NCBI GenBank assembly: GCA_039090855.1
Contig: CM077011.1
Location: 17,795,001 to 17,859,000, forward strand
Source of the DNA: Macrothele yani
Lineage: Eukaryota; Arthropoda; Arachnida; Araneae; Macrothelidae
DNA: 64,000 nucleotides
Direction of reading: 5' to 3'
The notes under the pieces are model-generated. The model did no database searches. It was given only the letters and a program-made list of their open reading frames with translations, and was not told the origin of the DNA. Shown in pieces: positions 20,830 through 31,900 of this stretch (positions are counted from its first letter, which is position 1; each line of letters opens with the position of its first letter). Both the position numbers and the translations under genes were made by a program.

Positions 20830-21625
20830 TCTACGTACTCTGACTACTTTGTTCCTGTTCCGAAAAATTCTACCTAGAAATGGAGGAAGAATGCAAGTCA
20901 GGTCATGTCTCGCGTAACGACCAGCGATCCTACGTTAAAATTGAAACTTTGCGAAGAAAATCCCCTACCAAAATTCATAAAGCTTTGTCTAAAGTTTGTG
21001 GGGTTAGTGTAGTGGATCGCAGCATAGTGTCCTGGGAGGAGGGGATTGGGGGTGGCTTCCCTTTTCCGCCAAGTTCGAGAAAGCATCGAAGACGACCCAA
21101 GAAGCCGGCATCCGTGAGATGCAACGGACGACACTTCTGTGTGAAGCTGGTGTTCGAAAACCTAGTGTCATCATGCTCGAAGCTGGTGTTCGAAAACCTA
21201 GTGTCATCATGCTCGAAGCTGCTGTTCGAAAGCCTAGTGTCATCATGCTCGAAGCTGGTGTTCGAAAACCTAGTGTCATCATGCTCCAAGCTGGTGTTCA
21301 AAAACCTAGTGTCATCATGCTCGAAGCTGGTGTTCGAAAACCTAGTGTCATCATGCTCGAAGCTGGTGTTCGAAAGCCTAGTGTCATCATGCTCGAAGCT
21401 GGTGTTCGAAAACCCAGTGTCATCATGCTCCAAGCTGGTGTTCAAAAACCTAGTGTCATCATGCTCGAAGCTCGTGTTCGAAAACCTAGTGTCATCATGC
21501 TCGAAGCTGGTGTCATCATTTTGCACGATAACGCGAGGTCGCATGTTGCTCGTACAGTAAGAGACATTCTGGAAAACTATGGCTAGAAATTGCTTCTCCA
21601 CGCGCCATACGTATCCGAAAAAAGG
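20830..21625 (+). pseudogene. mariner-like transposase with an internal 36-bp minisatellite
   Basis: The N-terminal part MEEECKSGHVSRNDQRSYVK with ETLRRKSPTKIHKALSKVCG is a mariner helix-turn-helix region. A frameshift leads into a linker ending QRTTLLCEAGV. From 21143 to 21502 ten 36-bp units encode the 12-residue repeat EAGVRKPSVIML without a stop. The frame then runs into IILHDNARSHVARTVRDILE, with the second catalytic Asp in HDN, and stops at TAG (21584) where the family has Trp. After the stop LLLHAPY is still readable. The region holding the first catalytic Asp is absent, so the array may have replaced it. Confidence 0.88.
21143..21510. repeat. 36-bp minisatellite, ten copies plus a partial
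   Basis: The unit begins GAAGCTGGTGTTCGAAAACC and ends GTGTCATCATGCTC. It repeats in perfect 36-bp register from 21143 to 21502, and the last partial unit reads straight into the mariner catalytic block. The units differ by one to three substitutions. The frame is kept on the plus strand, and the minus strand is also open. Confidence 0.97.
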
Positions 21626-21802
21626 GCGCACGACAAAAGGGCGACACGACAAAACGGCGAACCTACGGACGTGATATTTTTCTACTTCAACTACAAGATT
21701 TCTAAAAGAAATTATTTCCAAAAACGGCAACGGGGTCCCTTTGAACATATTACATATTTCGTTTTGTATTCAAATCTCAACTGAAATCGGACTCTCAACC
21801 TA
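21626..21802. repeat. Inverted fragments of the 31-bp and 135-bp repeats
   Basis: GGGCGCACGACAAAAGGGCG at 21622-21641 is the reverse complement of the 31-bp unit of 24.26-25.2 kb. AGAAATTATTTCCAAAAACG (21707) and TTTTGTATTCAAATCTCAAC (21762) match, inverted, the 135-bp repeat at 23.78-24.17 kb. Confidence 0.65.
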
Positions 21803-23114
21803 CACTGCTGGCCACCCAAAATGAAACACCAAGAAGGAAGCATCCGATTGGCCCGAAATTCGCAGCATGCTTAGCTCGCGAGAGGACATGCAAACGATTA
21901 GCATTGCAGAGCATATGGAAAACATGTGCTCCCGGCACGCCACCAAGAAGCACTATAAGAAGGGTGCACAGAAGGCGGGTGTAAGTAGTGGAAGTGTGTT
22001 GTTTTTCGGAGTTCGACAGAGGACGAATAGTGACCTTTCGCGACAGCGGTTTATCGCACAGAGATATCGGCGCCCGTTTAGGACGACGTCCAGCCACAGT
22101 GAGGCGAGTATGGATTCGGCAGGTGCAGGAGGGACGGACGGACGTGATTGATTGCCGCAGCCGCGACACACCACCGAACGAGAGGACCGGCATGTTGTGT
22201 GGCGGGCGTTGACGGCTCGCAAAACCACATCACGAACGTTAGCGCGGGAATTAGGGTGTGTTGCACAACAACCTGTGTCAGCACGTACCGTTCGACGTCA
22301 TCTGCAGGGGCAGAGACTTGTCGCATGGCGCCCATTGCTCCAATTGCAATTGACGTTACACCACCGGCAAGTGCGGCGGCAGTACGTCGTTGAACGCCGC
22401 ACCTGGACTACGGAATGGCACAACATTGTCTTCTCCGACGAACCCCGCTTCTGCCTGAAACACCACGATGGTCGTATCCGTGGCGAGAGACTGTATGACG
22501 CCTGCACTATGCATCGCCATACCGGACCGTCGCCTGGCTTTATGGTTTGGAGGCGCAATTGGATATGACACCCGCACCCCTCTGGTACGCATCGCCGGTA
22601 CACTCAACAGCCACCGATACATCTCCGACGTTTTGGAGCCTGTAGTCCTCCCTTACCTGCAGTACCTGCCAGCGGCCACGTTTCAACAGGACAATGCGCG
22701 CCCGCATTGTGCAACAATTTTTCACGGCCCACCAGGTTTCACTGCTGCCGTGGCCAGCCTGTTCTCCCGATATGTCTCCCATCGAACACGTCTGGTCCCT
22801 GAGCGACAAACGAGGGGCCCGGCAAGCACCACTCGCGGCTACGCCTGATGAACTGTGGCAACGTGTGGGAGCATCCTGGACTGATATACCCCAGGCCCAC
22901 ATCCAAAGCCTCTTTCGTTCGATGCCGCGGCGTATAGCGGCCGTTATTTCCAGCCATGGAAGCCACACGAATTATTGATGTCTTCATGTTCCGCAAGTCG
23001 CACGGGCCTATAAACTCAATCGTTTCATCTTTGTATCTGTGGTTATGTGTTCAGTAAATCTGGCTTTGCTATGTCGTGTCCTTCTTCGTGTCGCATTTTG
23101 GGTGGCCAGCAGTG
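21803..23114 (+). mobile_element. Tc1-like element C with matching terminal repeats
   Basis: Both ends read CACTGCTGGCCACCCAAAAT (the right end reverse-complemented), TA flanks both sides, and the length is 1312 bp. Similarity continues beyond the first 22 bp (GACACGAAGAAGGA against AACACCAAGAAGGA). It lies between the two separated parts of the mariner-plus-minisatellite region. Confidence 0.93.
21990..22978 (+). pseudogene. Tc1-like transposase (DD34E), frameshifted
   Basis: The reading order is CCFSEFDRGRIVTFRDSGLS (first helix-turn-helix), ERTVRRHLQGQRL-like (second), WTTEWHNIVFSDEPRF (first catalytic Asp near 22438), FQQDNARPH (second Asp near 22691) and SPDMSPIEHVWSL (Glu near 22793). 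It ends ISSHGSHTNY. Thirty-four residues separate the last two once the frame change near 22710 is allowed for. At least three frameshifts break it (near 22150, 22550 and 22710). It is GC-richer than its surroundings, as is common for recently arrived transposon genes. Confidence 0.9.
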
Positions 23115-24171
23115 TATATAGAAGTCTTTCTGAACGATGTTATTTCCAAAAAGACCCCTGGTGCTTTTGAGTAAATTCAGTATTCCTTTGTATATTCAAA
23201 TAATCCCAACTGAAATTAGACGTGTCGTCTTTTGTAGTCCAAGTGAAACCCATATAGAAGCCTTCTAAGCGATGTTATTTCCAAAAAGATGTGTTTCAGT
23301 TTTGCTATGTGGCAGTTTACCGGCAATCCCTTTTCTGAATTAGAATTGGTCTTACTATAATTCTATTGTTTCCCCGCACACCATAGCTTTAAAAGATCTA
23401 CAAAGATACGGCAATTTGCTTCCCATGCAATTTGTATATGCCCTCGTAACGTCGTAGCAACAGAAGGATCCCAATCTCCAGGGTACGAGTTTGCCGGGTA
23501 CCACGTTAACCAATCTCCCGGGTACAAGTTTACCGGGTACCCGTTTGCCGAGTACCAATCTCCCGGCCACGAGTTTGCCCTTTCTCTAGTGGAGAAACCC
23601 GTCCATGAAAGTGATGAAAAACTGCTAAAAGTTTGTATCTCAGACTTCAGTTGCCTTATAATGTACTACAGAAGACAAACCGGTTAGGGTAACTGAATGT
23701 TTTTGAGATAGACAATTTTTATGCAACACAATAATAAACATGGACAGGTTTCACGCTTATATACCTTCTTATTATACATACACGTTTTTCAGCTTCAATT
23801 AAAAACTTTTCTATAGGATATTAGGATGCATTTGGAGCACAAAAATGTCACGTCTTATTTTAATTGGGATTTGAATACACAAAGAAATACGCAATTTACT
23901 CAAAGGGTTCCTGTGGCCTTTTTTTAAAATGACATCGCTTAGAAAGCCTTCTCTATAGGTTGCATTTCAGTACAAACAATGTCACGTCTGCGTTCAATTG
24001 GGATTTGAATACACAATGGAATAAGAAATTTGCTTGAAGTCCTCATCGGCCATTTTGGAAATATTTCTTGAAGTTACTCCCTATAGGTTTTTGAAGTACA
24101 GAAAAAAATAACGGTTGCTTTAAGTTGGGATTTGAATATTCAACGAAATAAGCAATTTGGAAATTTATATC
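23115..24171. repeat. 135-bp repeat family in inverted orientation, plus a 37-bp minisatellite
   Basis: About 23118-23300 carries units with GATGTTATTTCCAAAAAGA and ATTCAAATAATCCCAACTGA. About 23780-24165 carries three units of the same repeat on the other strand (ATTGGGATTTGAATACACAA, spacing about 135 bp). Between them, 23465-23580 holds three copies of a roughly 37-bp unit with CAATCTCCCGGGTAC and GTTTGCCGGGTACC. Confidence 0.7.
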
Positions 24172-25272
24172 TCCTTAACGTTTCTTGCAAATTTGTTAAA
24201 TAGTTCTCCGAGTTTGGTGAATCGTTACTATTCGTAGTCGTGCGTCCTTCTGTCGCAGCGCCCTTTTGTCGTGCGCTCTTTCGTCGCGTCGCCCTTTTGT
24301 CGTGTGCTCTTTCGTCGCGTCGCCCTTTTGTCGTGTGCTCTTTCGTCGCGTCGCCCTTTTGTCGTGTGCTCTTTCGTCGCGTCGCCCTTTTGTCGTGTGC
24401 TCTTTCGTCGCGTCGCCCTTTTGTCGTGTGCCCTTTTGTCGTGTGCTCTTTCGTCGCGTCGCCCTTTTGTCGTGTGCTCTTTCGTCGCGTCGCCCTTTTG
24501 TTGGGTCGTCTTTTTGAGGTTCTCCTTTTGTCTTGCGCTCTTTTGTCGTGTATTCCGCGCCATACAGTCGTGACGTGAACCCACCAGACTATGACGTTTC
24601 TTGTAAATTTGTTAAATAGTTCTCCGAGTTTGGTGAATCGTTACCATTCGTAGTCGTGCGTCCTTCTGTCGCAGAGCCCTTTTGTCGTGCGCTCTTTCGT
24701 CGCGTCGCCCTTTTGTCGTGTGCTCTTTCGTCGCGTCGCCCTTTTGTTGGGTCGTCTTTTTGAGGTTCTCCCTTTTGTCTTGCGCTCTTTTGTCGTGTAT
24801 TCCGCGCCATACAGTCGTGACGTGAACCCACCAGACTATGACGTTTCTTGTAAATTTGTTAAATAGTTCTCCGAGTTTGGTGAATCGTTACTATTCGTAG
24901 TCGTGCGTCCTTCTGTCGCGTCGCCCTTTTGTTGGGTCGCCTTTTTGAGGTTCTCCTTTTGTCTTGCGCTCTTTTGTCGTGTATTCCGCGCCATACAGTC
25001 GTGACGTGAACCCACCAGACTATGACGTTTCTTCTAAATTTGTTAAATAGTTCTCCGAGTTTGGTGAATCGTTACCATTCGTAGTCGTGAGTCCTTCTGT
25101 CGCAGAGCCCTTTTGTCGTGCGCTCTTTCGTCGCGTCGCCCTTTTGTCGTGTGCTCTTTCGTCCCGTCGCCCTTTTGTTGGGTCGCCCTTTTGAGGTTCT
25201 CCGTTTTGCCTTGCGCCCTTTTGTCGTGTATTCCGCGCCATACAGTCGTGACGTGAACCCACCAGACTATGA
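24172..25272. repeat. Higher-order array: four long units with an inner 31-bp minisatellite
   Basis: Each long unit begins GTTTCTTGTAAATTTGTTAA, continues GTAGTCGTGCGTCCTTCTGTCG, holds a variable number of 31-bp units (CGCCCTTTTGTCGTGTGC, TCTTTCGTCGCGT) and ends CGCGCCATACAGTCGTGACG. Unit borders are near 24592, 24839 and 25021. Inner copy numbers are about eight in the first unit and zero to two in the others. Since 31 is not a multiple of three and no stop occurs, several frames stay open on both strands, so no frame here should be read as a gene. Confidence 0.93.
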
Positions 25273-25500
25273 CTTGTTCCCAAAACTCAAGACGTCACTC
25301 CACGCGAAACAATTCAGAATGTTTCTAATGAGGTGACCACAGTAATCTGAAGCCTCCCCAAAGTAGGTGCCCAGATTGAAATACAAGACTTGTCCAAACG
25401 TTGAGCCACTCTCATAAAAAAAAAACACAGATATTAACTTCGAAGTCCTGTAAAGGTATGTTGTGAAACAAATTTGTTTTTTAAGAGACAACCCACATTG
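25222..25500 (+). pseudogene. mariner-like transposase C-terminal fragment
   Basis: APYSRDVNPPDYDLFPKLKT then SLHAKQFRMF is the mariner block around the third catalytic Asp (PYSxD...DYxLFP). The truncated LLLHAPY at 21600 ends where this begins, so 20.83-21.62 kb and 25.22-25.5 kb may be the two parts of one mariner, separated by about 3.6 kb of inserted repeats. The Asp of PYSRDV may stand for PYSPDL. Downstream frames are shifted. Confidence 0.75.
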
Positions 25501-26928
25501 GGCAAAACGTTTGGAATTACCCTCGTATCAATATATTAGTATCAAATATACTTCAGAATATTTCGTAATCACTTGTGAATGTAGGTAATGTACTCTTTTT
25601 TTGGAAAGCGTTTTTAACTTTCTTGTTTTCGTTTTTAAAGATCCCGTATGTAACGGGCCCCAATTCGAGAAATGTTTTTTATGATAATAGCTTGAAACTC
25701 ATTAATAATAATTTTTACGAATAACATTTTATTACGCAACTGAGGACATTTAATATGAATTATAATGGTATTTTCAGTTGTATGAATTTTACCATAATTT
25801 TGCCCAAAATATATTCCGCTTCTTCTGCAATATAAAACATACGAACTGAAGCTAATAATGAATTCCACTAAAACACACGTTTCCTTCTTTGCAACTTTTG
25901 AGCAAGGCTTTTTCTTTGAGTAAATTTTGCAGGCGTTGGAGATTCGTGAGAACCAATTTTCCTCCGGAAACCTTTAAGCATGACTTAATCCAGGACAAAA
26001 TCTTCTCGGAGGAACTAAACATCTGGGAGCTCACGTGATAAATCTATACTTGCTATATTAGCAAACGATCGAGCAACACGAAATACTGACATATATCTCA
26101 AGCTCTGATTCTATTTACAGATCCCGCGCCCTAGAGCGCTCGATCACCAGAGTTTAAAGCAGCGACCAAATCTTGATCAATTTTCTTCGTAAGCACTTGG
26201 TTGCCTAGGCTACAAATCCGTCTTAAACTTGACGCCCAGGATCAGAGACGCTTTTATTTCTATTGAAGCAGTATTAGGCGGAATGTTGTTGGACGTGGTA
26301 ATCCTGTGCAGGATAACAATGAGCTTCAATCTATATCCATCAATCCCTGGGGGTTACAGCTTCAGGATGGGCATTCAGAAATCTCTTTGAAGGATTGCGA
26401 AAATAACGGGACAACATGAGGCTTAAATACCAGGACTCGAAATACGTGGAGAAAGAATGTGTTCCGAGTATTGGACCAGGGCTTCTACTATACCATACAT
26501 CGTGTTTACTTGTGTAAGACTTTAATTTATTGTGTTTAGGGCTTTACCAGGCGAAATCTTTCTAAAAGGAGAAACATCCAATCGCTGCTCACACCTACGC
26601 AGAATTTCTTTCCTTGTATTCGTGTTTCATTTTGATTGCTGTTTTACTTATATACCCAAGAACCTAAGATTACGGTGAGATTATTCTTGTCGGAATGTTT
26701 TTTTATTTATCGGTGTGAACAAGAAAAGAGTGTTGTATGAATATATATACTTTCTTTTCTGGTTCACAACGTGGTGATTTTACTGAAATAATATTAGCAG
26801 CTCTTAAATCTCAAAAATGTCTACTCTTAAACGAGGTGGTTTATTTCGAGCATCTTCGACTATGATTCGTGTATGATATATTATATTTAAATTACAGGCA
26901 GTGATTATTTTTGACACGCCATCACGTT
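25501..26928. other. AT-rich stretch, no recognised gene
   Basis: Short frames only. A moderately GC-richer tract at 26100-26480 has no motif I recognise. Confidence 0.45.
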
Positions 26929-27565
26929 ATACGAGGATTGTTTTAAAAGTTTGTGTAATGCCTCTTTGAAAGTAACTCCCTTTTAATTTGAAATATTTAA
27001 ACAAAATTTGGTATAAGAATGCTTTGGAATCTGCTAAACGCAATAGTTACTACTTGAAATAGTCCCGCTCTAAAATGAAGCATTTACGCCATCGTTCAAC
27101 CCTGAAATAACTCATTTACGCCATCGTTCAACCCTGAAGTGAATCCTTTACGCCATCGTTCAACCCTGAAATGAATCGTTTACGCCATCGTTCAACCCTG
27201 AAATGAATCATTTACGCCATCGTTCAACCCTGAAATGAATCATTTACGCCATCGTTCAACCCTGAAATAACTCATTTACGCCATCGTTCAACCCTGAAGT
27301 GAATCATTTACGCCATCGTCCAACCCTGAAATAAATCCTTTACGCCATCGTCCAACCCTGAAATGAATCCTTTACGCCATCGTTCAACCCTGAAATGAAG
27401 CATTTACGCCATCGTTCAACCCTGAAATGAAGCATTTACGCCATCGTTCAACCCTGAAATGAAGCATTTACGCCATCGTTCAACCCCCTGAAATGAAGCA
27501 TTTACGCCATCGTTCAACCTCTCTGAAATGAAGCATTTACGCCATTGTTCAACTACCATGAAATT
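26929..27565 (-). pseudogene. mariner C-terminal end expanded into a 32-bp minisatellite
   Basis: On the minus strand the last unit of the array reads VERWRKCFILERDYFK and stops, which matches the conserved mariner C-terminus (RWxKCIxLxGDYFE). A terminal-repeat-like TACGAGGATTGTTTTAAAAG lies at 26931. Going upstream on that strand, the segment coding ERWRKCF is repeated about fifteen times (27081-27560) with a unit containing ATTTACGCCATCGTTCAACC. Since 32 is not divisible by three, the amplified part is out of frame. The rest of the transposase is gone, replaced by SINE sequence from about 27574. Confidence 0.85.
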
Positions 27566-27573
27566 CAAAAAGT

Positions 27574-27935
27574 CATCATTCTTTCCACGTTTTTCTTTAA
27601 CACACAGCAACCGAAAATTTTTATTTTGACACCGCTGAGATCGAACCCCAGATCTCTCGATAACTAACCGAGTGTGTTTATTTTAAGCTACGATGCCAAC
27701 AATCCACGGCGCTATGTGTGTTTATCAGTCAGCATCTGACTTCACAAATCCGTAAGGATGGGCCCAGCGACTGAGACATCTCCACTGGTGGGGCGTAACG
27801 GCACAAGCTATTTAATTATAGCTAATCAGTTCAAAGAGCAATAGAAGTGGTGAAAATCTTCCAAATACGTAGAGACATTGTAAATAGATAACGTCTTCGC
27901 TCTTTCCACGTTTTTCTTTAATTAACACAATGAAT
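27574..27935 (-). repeat. SINE family D, with a second tail copy
   Basis: A tRNA-like head on the minus strand has a B box GGGGTTCGATCTC (about 27640-27655) followed by TTTAAAGAAAAACGTGGAAAGA. A second tail (AAAGAAAAACGTGGAAAGAG then TCTATTTACAATGTCT) lies at 27840-27925 in the same orientation. The same tail occurs at 62.30-62.40 kb. Confidence 0.65.
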
Positions 27936-28029
27936 GTACACATTCTGCAAACGGTTGTTTGGCCTAGGGTCTCTCAGCCTGTTTAACGTTATCTGTACTG
28001 TCAAAAGATTGACAACGGGGACTGAGCTA

Positions 28030-28275
28030 CATAGGATTGGATAGATGAAATTCAAAAGGTGCCAAATCAGGGCCGTATGGCGGATGGGGAATTACTGTTG
28101 TCTAACCTCACTTGAAACAACTTGGCCCATTTTGTCGATGGCCCGAGTTGTTTCAAGTGAGGTGAACTGCCGTGGAGGACAACAGAACGAAGAGGCACGT
28201 CTTGTCCCATAGTGAGGATGAGGTTCGGACAACTGGCCACATTCAGTTTTAGATCCATGATATTGCTCTGCATAA
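28030..28275 (-). pseudogene. mariner remnant containing a small palindrome
   Basis: The minus strand near 28050-28085 reads HPPYGPDLAP, the conserved mariner block before the third catalytic Asp. Immediately upstream CCTCACTTGAAACAACT (28108-28124) reappears inverted as AGTTGTTTCAAGTGAGG (28146-28162), with matching GGCC/GGCC inside, so the coding sequence has been partly inverted and duplicated. The rest is unreadable. Confidence 0.6.
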
Positions 28276-28279
28276 AAAA

Positions 28280-28565
28280 ATGTGTGTGTGTGTGTGTGTG
28301 GGTGTTTTTTTTTTTTTTTTTGGATTGCAGGTTTAACGACCACCATGAGCAACTGAATGGGCTATAAGCAGTAGCCCGTCCCTAATTTAGGGTCACTGGT
28401 TCCAGGGAAGGGAGAGAGCCAGTGCCGTAAGACATACACAACATCCATGCCTCACCGGGATTCGAAATCGGATGAATGATCAGAGGCCATCGCTTAGACC
28501 AATGCGCGGGTGTGGGTGTGCTCGTGTGTGTGTGCGCGCGCGCGTGCGTGTGTGTGTGTATTTTC
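28280..28565 (-). repeat. SINE family C with poly-T/poly-A tail and flanking TG microsatellites
   Basis: On the minus strand it has a tRNA-Leu-like head (box A near 28490-28505, TGGTCTAAGCGATGG; box B TTCGAATCCCGGTGAGG), a body shared with 57.1 and 59.1 kb (GGCTCTCTCCCTTCCCTGG) and a terminal poly-A run (poly-T at 28305-28322). TG runs lie at 28281-28302 and 28508-28558. Confidence 0.75.
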
Positions 28566-28929
28566 CCCTACTTGAATAATTGTTGTGTACAAAATGTTTT
28601 TTTCTTCGTGCATTATTATCATTATGAACTTTAGAGATATTTATGATTTTCTATCTGAATGTCAGGGAGGTCAGATTGCAACCGGACCACCGGCTACAGC
28701 AAGACTAACCACGGTACAGATAGCCACAAAAACGTTATGGGGCAGTATAAAATTGCATTTTTTATTTCTTCGTGTCCACTCTCATGTCAGATGACCACAC
28801 AACTTTTAGGGGGTCGTACAAAAATTAAACTTTTGATTTCACCCTGTCAACTTCTAGATAGGTCACCTTCAAAGATTACAATTTTGTTTCTAATATCACA
28901 CCGTGCACCCACTTTCGTGAAGTGGGTAA

Positions 28930-31900
28930 GTAAATTATTTTTATCTAGATATAGTCAGGTGATGCGTAACATCACAGCCTCTCCTTGACAAATGTCAACC
29001 CCGCCTTCTCGTGGTGCATCCTGTTCCCACTAAAGGGGCTCTGACGACCGCCCATAGCGGTATAACTATACCGTCGGGATTAGAGGAAATTCTATCCCAC
29101 ACTCACCAACCCGCTTGGCCAGCGTGGTGAGTTATGGCCAAACCCCTCCAAAATGACTCCACAACTTAAATCTTGGCCCTCAGTCTCCGGCAGCTGGAAT
29201 GTACCTGGCCAAGGCAGCGGCCAGTGCGACATGAAGGCAGAGGGTGCTAAGAATCCCCGGAGAACCGGACTAGGCTGCCATCTGATGCTGACCTTGGCAA
29301 CGTACAATGGACGCTCCCTATCTTCTGATTCAAGGCTTCTTGAATTAGAAGAGGAACTACAAAGGATCAAGTGGGACATCGTGGGGCTAAGTGAGGTAAG
29401 GAGAAAAGGAGAAGATCTCATCGAACTGAAAAGTGGACATCTCTTCTACTATCGTGGGACAGATACTGGCAGAACTAGTGGTGTTGGATTTATAATAAAC
29501 AAGAAACTGAAGGATAAAGTGGTAGAAGTTGAAAGTTCCTCTGACAGAGCTGCACGACTCGTTATCCAACTCTCGAGAAGATACCAGGCTCAGATTATTC
29601 AAACTTATGCACCCACCACAAGTCATCCTGAAGAAGAAATTGAAGAATTTTATGAGGAAATTTGTCATCTAAATAATAAAGGTAAGCAGCACTTGAAGAT
29701 AATTATGGGAGATTTCAATGCAAAAATAGGGCAACAGCAACAGAATGAAACTTCAGTAGGTAAATTCGGTCACGGCAACAGAAACCAGCGTGGAAATACT
29801 CTCGTAGAGTTTGCAGAGGCAGAAGGGTTTTTCATCTTGAACTCCTTCTTCAAGAAAAAGCCACACAGGAAATGGACATGGAGACATCCAAATGGGACGA
29901 CAAGTGAAATTGATTTTATTATGTGTAACAAAAAATTCGTCATAGAAGACTGCAGTGTGCTAAACAAGTTCAACACAGGTAGTGACCATAGATTGGTGAG
30001 ATGTAAGATGCACCTCAACACTAAACTTGAACGTGGCAAGCTCATAAGACAAACAAAATCTATTGACATAACCAACCTTAAAAAACACCATAATACCTTC
30101 AAGTTGGAACTGAAGAACAGGTTCTCTGCTTTAGAAGGCCTAACATCGGAAGAAGTGGACATCTCTGAAGTTAACAGAAAAGTAACCAAAGCTCTTATGG
30201 AAACAGCAACAAAATTAGCTGGGTCTAAGAACAAGTTGCATGTAAATAAATTATCAGGAAAAACGAAAATGTTGATGCAAAAAAGAAGAGAGATGAGGAC
30301 AACTAAAGAAGATGTGACTTCCAAAGTGGAATATATAGAGCTATGCAAGACAGTACGAAAAAGTATCACTGAAGACGTAAGAAAATTCAACTGTGAACTG
30401 GTGAGGAAAGCAATTGAAAACAACCAAAGCCTAAAGATAGCAAAGGGACATCTCAGTAAGGGAAGAAAACAGATTATGGCACTGAGAAAAAGAAGATGGT
30501 TCTGTAACAAGAAATAGAGGCGAAATTTTGACAAGAGTGAAAGATTTCTACTCCAAATTATATGAAAGGGATGATACATGTACTCCAGACATCATGAAAG
30601 ATATCAGTACCAGAGTTCCTCCAGTCCTTCCAGCAGAAGTTGCACATGCAATCAAGAACATGAAGCGGGGAAAAGCTCCAGGAGAAGATGGAATTACTGT
30701 AGACATCATACAAGAAGCAAGTGGAGAAATCGAAACAGTACTCGCCCAAATTTTCACTCGATGCCTTAATGAAGGAAAGATTCCTGAGGATTGCAACACC
30801 GCTACAATGATCCTGCTACATAAGAAAGGTGACATTGAGGATCTCGGAAACTACAGACCTATCAGCCTCCTATCAGTAGTTTATAAAATCTTCACTAAAG
30901 TTCTTTCACACCGCTTGAAGGTAACACTGGACATGGCTCAACCGAGAGAACAAGCTGGATTCAGGAGTGGCTACAGCACAATAGATCATATCCATGTGCT
31001 GAGAGAACTAATTGAAAGAGCGAGGGAATATGAACTTCCATTGTGCATGGCTTTTATCGATTATGAAAAAGCCTTTGATTCGGTGAAACCATCAGCAGTT
31101 ACAATGGCTTTGAAAACCTGCGGTATTGAAGATGCATACATTAATATTATTAATAACATCTATGAAAATGCAAGTGCAAAGATTAGGCTGTTTGAAAATA
31201 CAACACACATAAAAATTGAAAGGGAGTGAGACAAGGTGACACCATATCTCCGAAGCTCTTTAATGCCACATTGGAGGGTGTTTTTCAGTCACTGAGCTGG
31301 GAAAACAAGGGGATAAAGATTAATGGAGATCATCTAACCCACCTTCGTTTTGCTGATGATGTAGTCATTTTTGCAACTAGCCCATCAGAGCTACAGAGTA
31401 TGATCCAGGAACTTGCTGACAAGATTAAAGAAGTGGGATTAAAAATGAACTTTCAGAAGACAAAAGTGATGTTCAATGCTTTTACAAGAAATGAAGATTT
31501 ATCGATTGATGGAGAAAAGCTGGAGATAACAGACACGTACGTTTATCTTGGACAGCAGATATCAAGTGAGGGTCACATTGATGAAGAAATTAATCGGCGT
31601 ACAAAACTTGCCTGGAGAGCTTTTGGAAGAAACAGCATAATTTTCAAGAGCAATATGCCATTATGTCTTAAAAGAAAAGTGTTTGATCAATGCATCCTTC
31701 CAGTGCTTACGTATGGTGCAGAGACGTGGACCTTAACTAAAAGAGACATACAAAGGCTGCAGACAACTCAAAAAAGCATGGAGAGGTGCATACTTGGTGT
31801 AACCAGGAGAGATAAGAAGAGCAACTCGTGGATCCGAAAAATGACAAGAGTGGAAGACATCATGATCAGAGTCAAATCTCTGAAATGGCAATGGGCTGGA

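Noticed and set aside
20880..21748. 226- and 257-residue open frames across the 36-bp array
   Set aside because: They read the minisatellite in other frames or on the other strand. Only the frame joining the mariner N-terminal linker to HDNARSH is biologically interpretable.
24228..24584. Long arginine/lysine-rich open frame across the 31-bp array (both strands)
   Set aside because: Frames are open in several registers only because the 31-bp unit lacks stops. No start context or conserved domain, and copy number varies among neighbouring units.
27072..27560. CRISPR-like direct repeats
   Set aside because: Units are head-to-tail with no unique spacers, in a eukaryotic context, and derive from a mariner C-terminus.
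29770..30579. 269-residue minus-strand open frame
   Set aside because: Shadow of the RTE endonuclease/RT coding sequence on the plus strand. Composition is hydrophobic and motif-free.
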